Made by a program: the position numbers and the translations under genes. Below the pieces are notes generated by a model that was not told the origin of the DNA, did not search any database, and saw only the letters and a program-made list of their open reading frames with translations. A stretch of DNA of 36,673 nt from Bacillota bacterium (GTDB taxonomy: Bacteria; Bacillota; SHA-98; UBA4971): NCBI GenBank assembly GCA_024653485.1, contig JANLFY010000022.1, positions 236 to 36,908 of the forward strand, in the 5' to 3' direction. This document shows, piece by piece, positions 33,182 through 36,673 of the stretch. Every line of letters starts with the position of its first letter. Position 1 is the stretch's first letter.

Positions 33182-34129
33182 TCACTCATATCTGATCCTC
33201 GGGTCGATGAAGATGTACAGCAAGTCTGTCGCCAGAGTCACGAGAATGAAGCTCACGGAGAACACGAGCACGGTGCCTTGGATGAGAGGTATGTCCCGCT
33301 GCTTCACAGCGTTCACCGCGAGCATCCCGAGACCTGGCCACGAGAAGATGGTCTCTGTTATGACCGCACCTCCCATTAGCGACCCGAACTGCAGGCCGAA
33401 CGTTGTCACTACGGGCAGGAGCGCGTTCCTGAGAGCGTGCTTGTAGAGCACGACCCTCTCCTGCACCCCTTTGGCACGGGCGGTCCTGATGAAATCCTGC
33501 GACAGCGCCTCCAGCACGCACGAACGCGTCAGCCTGGTCAACATCGCCGCCATGGACGCGCCGAGGGTTATCGATGGCAGCACGATGTGGCGCGCGAACT
33601 CCAGGAGCCCAGCGTCCAGGCCCCGCATCCCTCGTATGGGAAACCAACGGAGCTTGAGGCCGAATACGATGATTAACAAGAGGCCGAGGTAGAAGCCTGG
33701 CAGAGACACCCCGATCATGGCGAGTGTGGTGGCCCCGTAGTCGATTATGGAGCGCCGTTTCGCCGCGGCCATCACTCCGAGAGGCAGGGCTATGATGAGC
33801 GCAAGCAGCGCTGACGACGTCGCCAGGATTATAGTGTTGGGAAGCCGCTCGATGATCTGCGCCGCAACGGGACGCCGGAAGGTGATGGAACGCCCTAGAT
33901 CGCCCCTGGCGAGCCTACCCATGTAGTACGCGTACTGAACGTACCATGGCTTGTCGAGCCCCAGTTCAACTCTGAGTCTCTCGATATTCTCTGGGTTGGC
34001 CGTCTCAGAACCGAGCATGAGGTTTATGGGATCGCCTGGGGCAAGGCTCACCATGGCAAACACTATGAACGTGACACCTATCAGCACAGGGAACGTGATA
34101 GCCAGACGACGGACTATATGCTTGAGCAC
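33182..34129 (-). CDS. Peptide ABC transporter permease (DppB/OppB type)
   Basis: This 315-residue permease starts VLKHIVRRLAITFPVLIGVT and contains LAPGDPINLMLG, then LGLDKPWYVQYAYYM, then the EAA motif RTARAKGVQERVVLYKHALRN. It ends with TDLLYIFIDPRIRYE. The open frame extends to 34288, but the GTG at 34129 with GGGGAG seven bases upstream gives the normal N-terminus. It pairs with the DppC-type gene. No ATPase genes accompany this transporter in the window. Confidence 0.93.
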   Translation of the reverse strand: MLKHIVRRLAITFPVLIGVTFIVFAMVSLAPGDPINLMLGSETANPENIERLRVELGLDKPWYVQYAYYMGRLARGDLGRSITFRRPVAAQIIERLPNTIILATSSALLALIIALPLGVMAAAKRRSIIDYGATTLAMIGVSLPGFYLGLLLIIVFGLKLRWFPIRGMRGLDAGLLEFARHIVLPSITLGASMAAMLTRLTRSCVLEALSQDFIRTARAKGVQERVVLYKHALRNALLPVVTTFGLQFGSLMGGAVITETIFSWPGLGMLAVNAVKQRDIPLIQGTVLVFSVSFILVTLATDLLYIFIDPRIRYE

Positions 34130-34535
34130 TATGCTACTCCCCTTCAAGGACGCGCCCCGCTCCCTGCTGTCCCCGAACACGAAGCGGGGCCCATTTCCAT
34201 GTCGGCGGCTCGGCGTTGCAGAGCGCAGAGCGAAGAAGGACGCCTTCCAACCCACGCTAAGACACACCAAGCCACAAGGCAAGCTCAATTAGGCGATTGT
34301 CACGCGAGCCGAGATGGAGCCCAGTCGGAGCCTCCGCTCCGGCCTGCCCTCGGTTTCGGTCGCTGCCCGCGCACGGCGCGGCCGCGGGCCGTGGGGCCGT
34401 GGCGGAACGCACGCCGGCGCAAGCCGCTCCGGACCTGCGCAAACTGACACCCTCTAGCACGAGGGCCGAGCCTGCCGAAGGGTCCGGAGGGCTTGCTCCA
34501 GCCTCAGGAGAGCAATCTGTCAAGATCCACTCGGA
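34130..34535. other. Gene-free interval between binding-protein and permease genes
   Basis: This GC-rich stretch has small stems, for example GCCCGCG/CGCGGGC (34365-34389) and GGAGC/GCTCC near 34327-34340. They may limit read-through from the binding-protein gene into the permeases. I find no coding sequence in it. Confidence 0.4.
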
Positions 34536-34589
34536 CAGCTTGCACAGCCACGCCTACCTAGGCAGCCACACCTACTTGGACAGCCACAC
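34536..34589 (-). repeat. 18-bp tandem repeat spanning the stop codon of the binding-protein gene
   Basis: The last six codons of the gene, GTGTGGCTGTCCAAGTAG (34589-34572), are repeated as GTGTGGCTGCCTAGGTAG (34571-34554) and GCGTGGCTGTGCAAGCTG (34553-34536). Each copy is exactly six codons, so read-through would add VWLPR and then AWLCK-like peptides. Confidence 0.85.
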
Positions 34590-36155
34590 GTTGTTCTCGG
34601 TGGAAACGAGGTGCAAGCCACCCCAGGGCGGGACCCAGTCGTTCACGTTCTTATTGCAGACGGAATAGCCCCACTCAAAGTAAAGCGGAATGGCCGCCCT
34701 GTCCTCCATGATCTTCCGCTGGGCCTGCTTCCACAGACTCGCCAGCTTCTTGCCGTCAGTAGTGCCGAGTGCCTGGTCGAGGAGGGAGTCCACGACGGAG
34801 TTCGAATAGAAGTGTGTGTTGGACTTCCCTATCATGCTGCTGTGGAAGAGCGAATGCAGGCCCGTCGTGCCGGCGTAGCTGAAGTCGAAGAACACCCCGG
34901 TGTTGCCTTGCAGGAGGTCGTCCACCCACACGGCCGTGTCCTGCTGCAGAATGGAAGCGTCGATTCCGAGCTGCTTGAGCTGGGTCGCTAGGATCGTGAG
35001 CACTCTTACCTGCGAGCCAGCGATCGTCTTGATTTCCACCTTGAGCGGGCGGCCGCCGCGATCGAGGATCCCGTCGCCGTTCGTGTCCTTGAAGCCCGCC
35101 TTGGCGAGCTGCGCGAGACCGGCCTTGGGATCGTAAGGCCAGAGGCTCTTCAGGCTCGGATCGTAACCGAACGTAACCCACGGGGGGCACTGGCCGTACG
35201 CGCGCTCTCCGAACTTGCCCACGACCGCCTTGACCGCGCTATCGACGTCCAGCATCTTCGCTATAGCGTCGCGGACCTCCCATTCGTCAAAGGGAGCGGT
35301 CTTCACGTTGAACCCGAGGCCGCGGTAGGAGCCCCCGCGGGAGTAAAGCCTCAGATTCGCGTCCTTGGACAGGGTCGTGACGGCGTCCACGTTGAAGAGA
35401 TAGGGCACGACGTCGACCTCACCCGCGCTCAAGGCCATGGTCTGGACGGTCGGATCGGGAATGACCACGAACTCGACTCTATCGAGATAGACTGGGAGCC
35501 AGTAATTGGGGTTCTTCTCGAAAACGAGGCCCTGGTCGGGCGTGAAGCTCCTGAGCTTGAACGGGCCGGTGCCTATGGGCGTCTTGGCCACGCCATCCTC
35601 GCCCAGTTTCTCGACTGCCTCGCGAGCCATGACGACCACCCTTGCGAGGCGGTTGGGGTCGTTCACCAGGAACGGCTCCGGACGAGACGTCTTGATCTCG
35701 ACCGTGTACCTGTCAAGCGCCTTCACGCTGGCGATATCGCCGATGACGAAGGCCGTGCTGACCTTCCGGAAGCGCTCGATGGAGTACACCACGTCTTCCG
35801 CCGTCACCTCGCGCTTGGTTCCCTTCGGGAAGACGGCGTTCCCGTCGTGGAAAAGGACGCCTTTCCGAAGGTGGAAGACCCACGTCTTGTCATCGGGATT
35901 CTCCCAGCTCTCGGCGAGGTGAGGTATGGGCTTGAAGTCGTCCTTGCTTAGAATGAACAGAGGATCGTAAGCCAGGCTGAAAGCGTTGATCTCATCGTTC
36001 GCGGCGGTCTTGTACGGATCTAGTTGCTGAATCGAAGATGCAGCGATGCGTAGCGTGCCTCCGCTCTTGGGCTGCGCGACAACCGCTGGCACACTAAGGA
36101 CAAGAAGCACTAGGAAGACGGCGACTGAGAGTAGGCTTCCACGTCTCGTCAGCAT
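34572..36155 (-). CDS. Peptide-type solute-binding protein (SBP family 5), no lipobox
   Basis: This 527-residue binding protein has a signal peptide (LTRRGSLLSVAVFLVLLVLS, then VPAVVA-Q) with AxA cleavage and no cysteine, so it is exported but not lipid-anchored. Family features are SGGTLRIAASSIQQLDPYKT, then HLAESWENPDDKTWVFHLRK, the FHDGNAVFPKGTKREVTAEDV segment and the EKNPNYWLP motif. The ATG at 36155 has AAGGGGAG six to seven bases upstream; the frame is open to 36185. It is the first gene of the SBP-DppB-DppC-M14 series and has its own promoter. The ligand is presumably a peptide; specificity is not visible. Confidence 0.93.
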   Translation of the reverse strand: MLTRRGSLLSVAVFLVLLVLSVPAVVAQPKSGGTLRIAASSIQQLDPYKTAANDEINAFSLAYDPLFILSKDDFKPIPHLAESWENPDDKTWVFHLRKGVLFHDGNAVFPKGTKREVTAEDVVYSIERFRKVSTAFVIGDIASVKALDRYTVEIKTSRPEPFLVNDPNRLARVVVMAREAVEKLGEDGVAKTPIGTGPFKLRSFTPDQGLVFEKNPNYWLPVYLDRVEFVVIPDPTVQTMALSAGEVDVVPYLFNVDAVTTLSKDANLRLYSRGGSYRGLGFNVKTAPFDEWEVRDAIAKMLDVDSAVKAVVGKFGERAYGQCPPWVTFGYDPSLKSLWPYDPKAGLAQLAKAGFKDTNGDGILDRGGRPLKVEIKTIAGSQVRVLTILATQLKQLGIDASILQQDTAVWVDDLLQGNTGVFFDFSYAGTTGLHSLFHSSMIGKSNTHFYSNSVVDSLLDQALGTTDGKKLASLWKQAQRKIMEDRAAIPLYFEWGYSVCNKNVNDWVPPWGGLHLVSTENNVWLSK

Positions 36156-36199
36156 ATGTAGCTCCCCTTTCTGCGCAAAAGCCAAGCTAGTTTTGTCTA

Positions 36200-36228
36200 T
36201 TTATACCACCAAACCCTTCGACAGTCAA
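36200..36228 (-). promoter_or_regulatory. Near-consensus sigma-A promoter of the second peptide-transport operon
   Basis: Minus strand: -35 TTGACT (36228-36223), 17-nt spacer, -10 TATAAA (36205-36200) with TGG before it. The start near 36193 lies about 38 nt before the ATG at 36155. This is one of the strongest promoters in the window. Confidence 0.8.
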
Positions 36229-36673
36229 GGTGCGGGGCGCTCTAGTACCTGTCAAGGGAAAGTAGGTAGAGACCTCACGGAAAAGAGATGTCGACGCTAA
36301 TGCGTTTGTTCGGAGCGCATCACTTCCAGATCGGCCGTGTTTCTTGGCAGCACAGAGTCTGCAGTAGTCCCTTTTGCCCTGCACCCTGCATGGACGGTCC
36401 GGATGAGGACCTTCCGCCTCTCTCGCACGGCGCCTCGACCGGGCGGGCCCTGCAGGTGGCCCGCTTTCCGGTCTCGGCGCTGTGTCATGAGAAAGCCCAC
36501 CGAGGCCTGCGGTGGTAGCCACGGTAGGCTCACCGCTTCCAAAGCAATCCCGGTCCTATCTCGATGATCAAACCACAGACCACTGTGGTGATACCAGGTC
36601 ATGCAGCACACGCATCCACAAGCCCTCAACCGGACTTGCAAGGGCTCTTACACGCCCCTTCAGCCAGTCCGCA
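36229..36673. other. Window end without a supported gene
   Basis: Several overlapping open frames exist on both strands, but none shows a recognisable protein pattern or a good ribosome-binding site. An inverted repeat AGCCCT/AGGGCT (36621-36626 and 36641-36646) is present with a 14-base loop. This may be the flank of a gene outside the window or a decayed sequence. Confidence 0.4.

Noticed and set aside
36297-36641. 114-residue minus-strand frame at the window end, considered as a transposase or group II intron fragment
   Set aside because: No DDE, reverse-transcriptase or maturase motifs could be found in any frame.
1-36673. CRISPR array
   Set aside because: The tandem repeats found (9, 12, 13, 18, 19 and 32 bp) are contiguous or nearly so, with no regular unique spacers, and no cas genes are present.

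Overview
The window is a chromosomal segment of a GC-rich, endospore-forming member of the Bacillota. The sporulation genes bofA and a Spo0E-like regulator, a large Bacillus-type SRP RNA with an Alu domain, and the order tadA / tRNA-Ser / SRP RNA / dnaX / ybaB / recR / yaaL / bofA / 16S rRNA all point there. The exact lineage cannot be fixed from the sequence. Both solute-binding proteins carry AxA-type signal peptides without a lipobox cysteine, which is unusual for a single-membrane Gram-positive and would suit a diderm Bacillota lineage; this is inference.

Layout. (1) 1-6607, minus strand: a Spo0E-like gene behind tRNA-Arg(CCT), then tadA, two tRNA-Ser genes, SRP RNA, dnaX, ybaB, recR, a yaaL-like gene, bofA, and the promoter, leader and first ~40 nt of a 16S rRNA gene. 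(2) 6785-10530: tRNA-Arg(ACG) followed by a decayed island. It holds a possible integrase tail, a frameshifted IS3-family transposase, a MarR regulator with an SDR-type reductase, an MNT nucleotidyltransferase with a broken HEPN partner, and an internally deleted IS21 istB. (3) 10762-13990, minus strand: a TPR protein of unknown function behind a truncated gene remnant, and a membrane-anchored DUF protein. (4) 14327-18381, plus strand: a DegV lipid-binding protein, an unusual long iron-alcohol-dehydrogenase-like protein, and a two-gene unit of a tiny CxxC membrane peptide and a NapH-like membrane polyferredoxin. (5) 18532-28853, minus strand: oppA-B-C-D-F, murQ, nagZ, rpiR. (6) 29437-30648, plus strand: an aldo/keto reductase with an extra C-terminal domain. 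(7) 30865-36228, minus strand: a second peptide-binding protein, two permeases and an M14 carboxypeptidase behind a near-consensus promoter. The last ~440 nt contain no gene I can support.

How it fits together. Regions 5 and 7 read as one cell-wall recycling neighbourhood. An oligopeptide-type ABC importer is encoded upstream of MurQ (MurNAc-6-P etherase), NagZ (beta-N-acetylglucosaminidase without a visible signal peptide) and an RpiR/MurR-type SIS regulator. A second importer, without its own ATPases, is encoded with a cytosolic-looking M14 peptidase. This suggests import of intact muropeptides and stem peptides followed by cytosolic breakdown, rather than the PTS-based MurP route of Bacillus. 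No MurNAc kinase is present in the window. That combination is the strongest candidate here for a poorly described system; the CxxC-peptide/polyferredoxin pair and the Fe-ADH-like protein with a replaced metal ligand come next.
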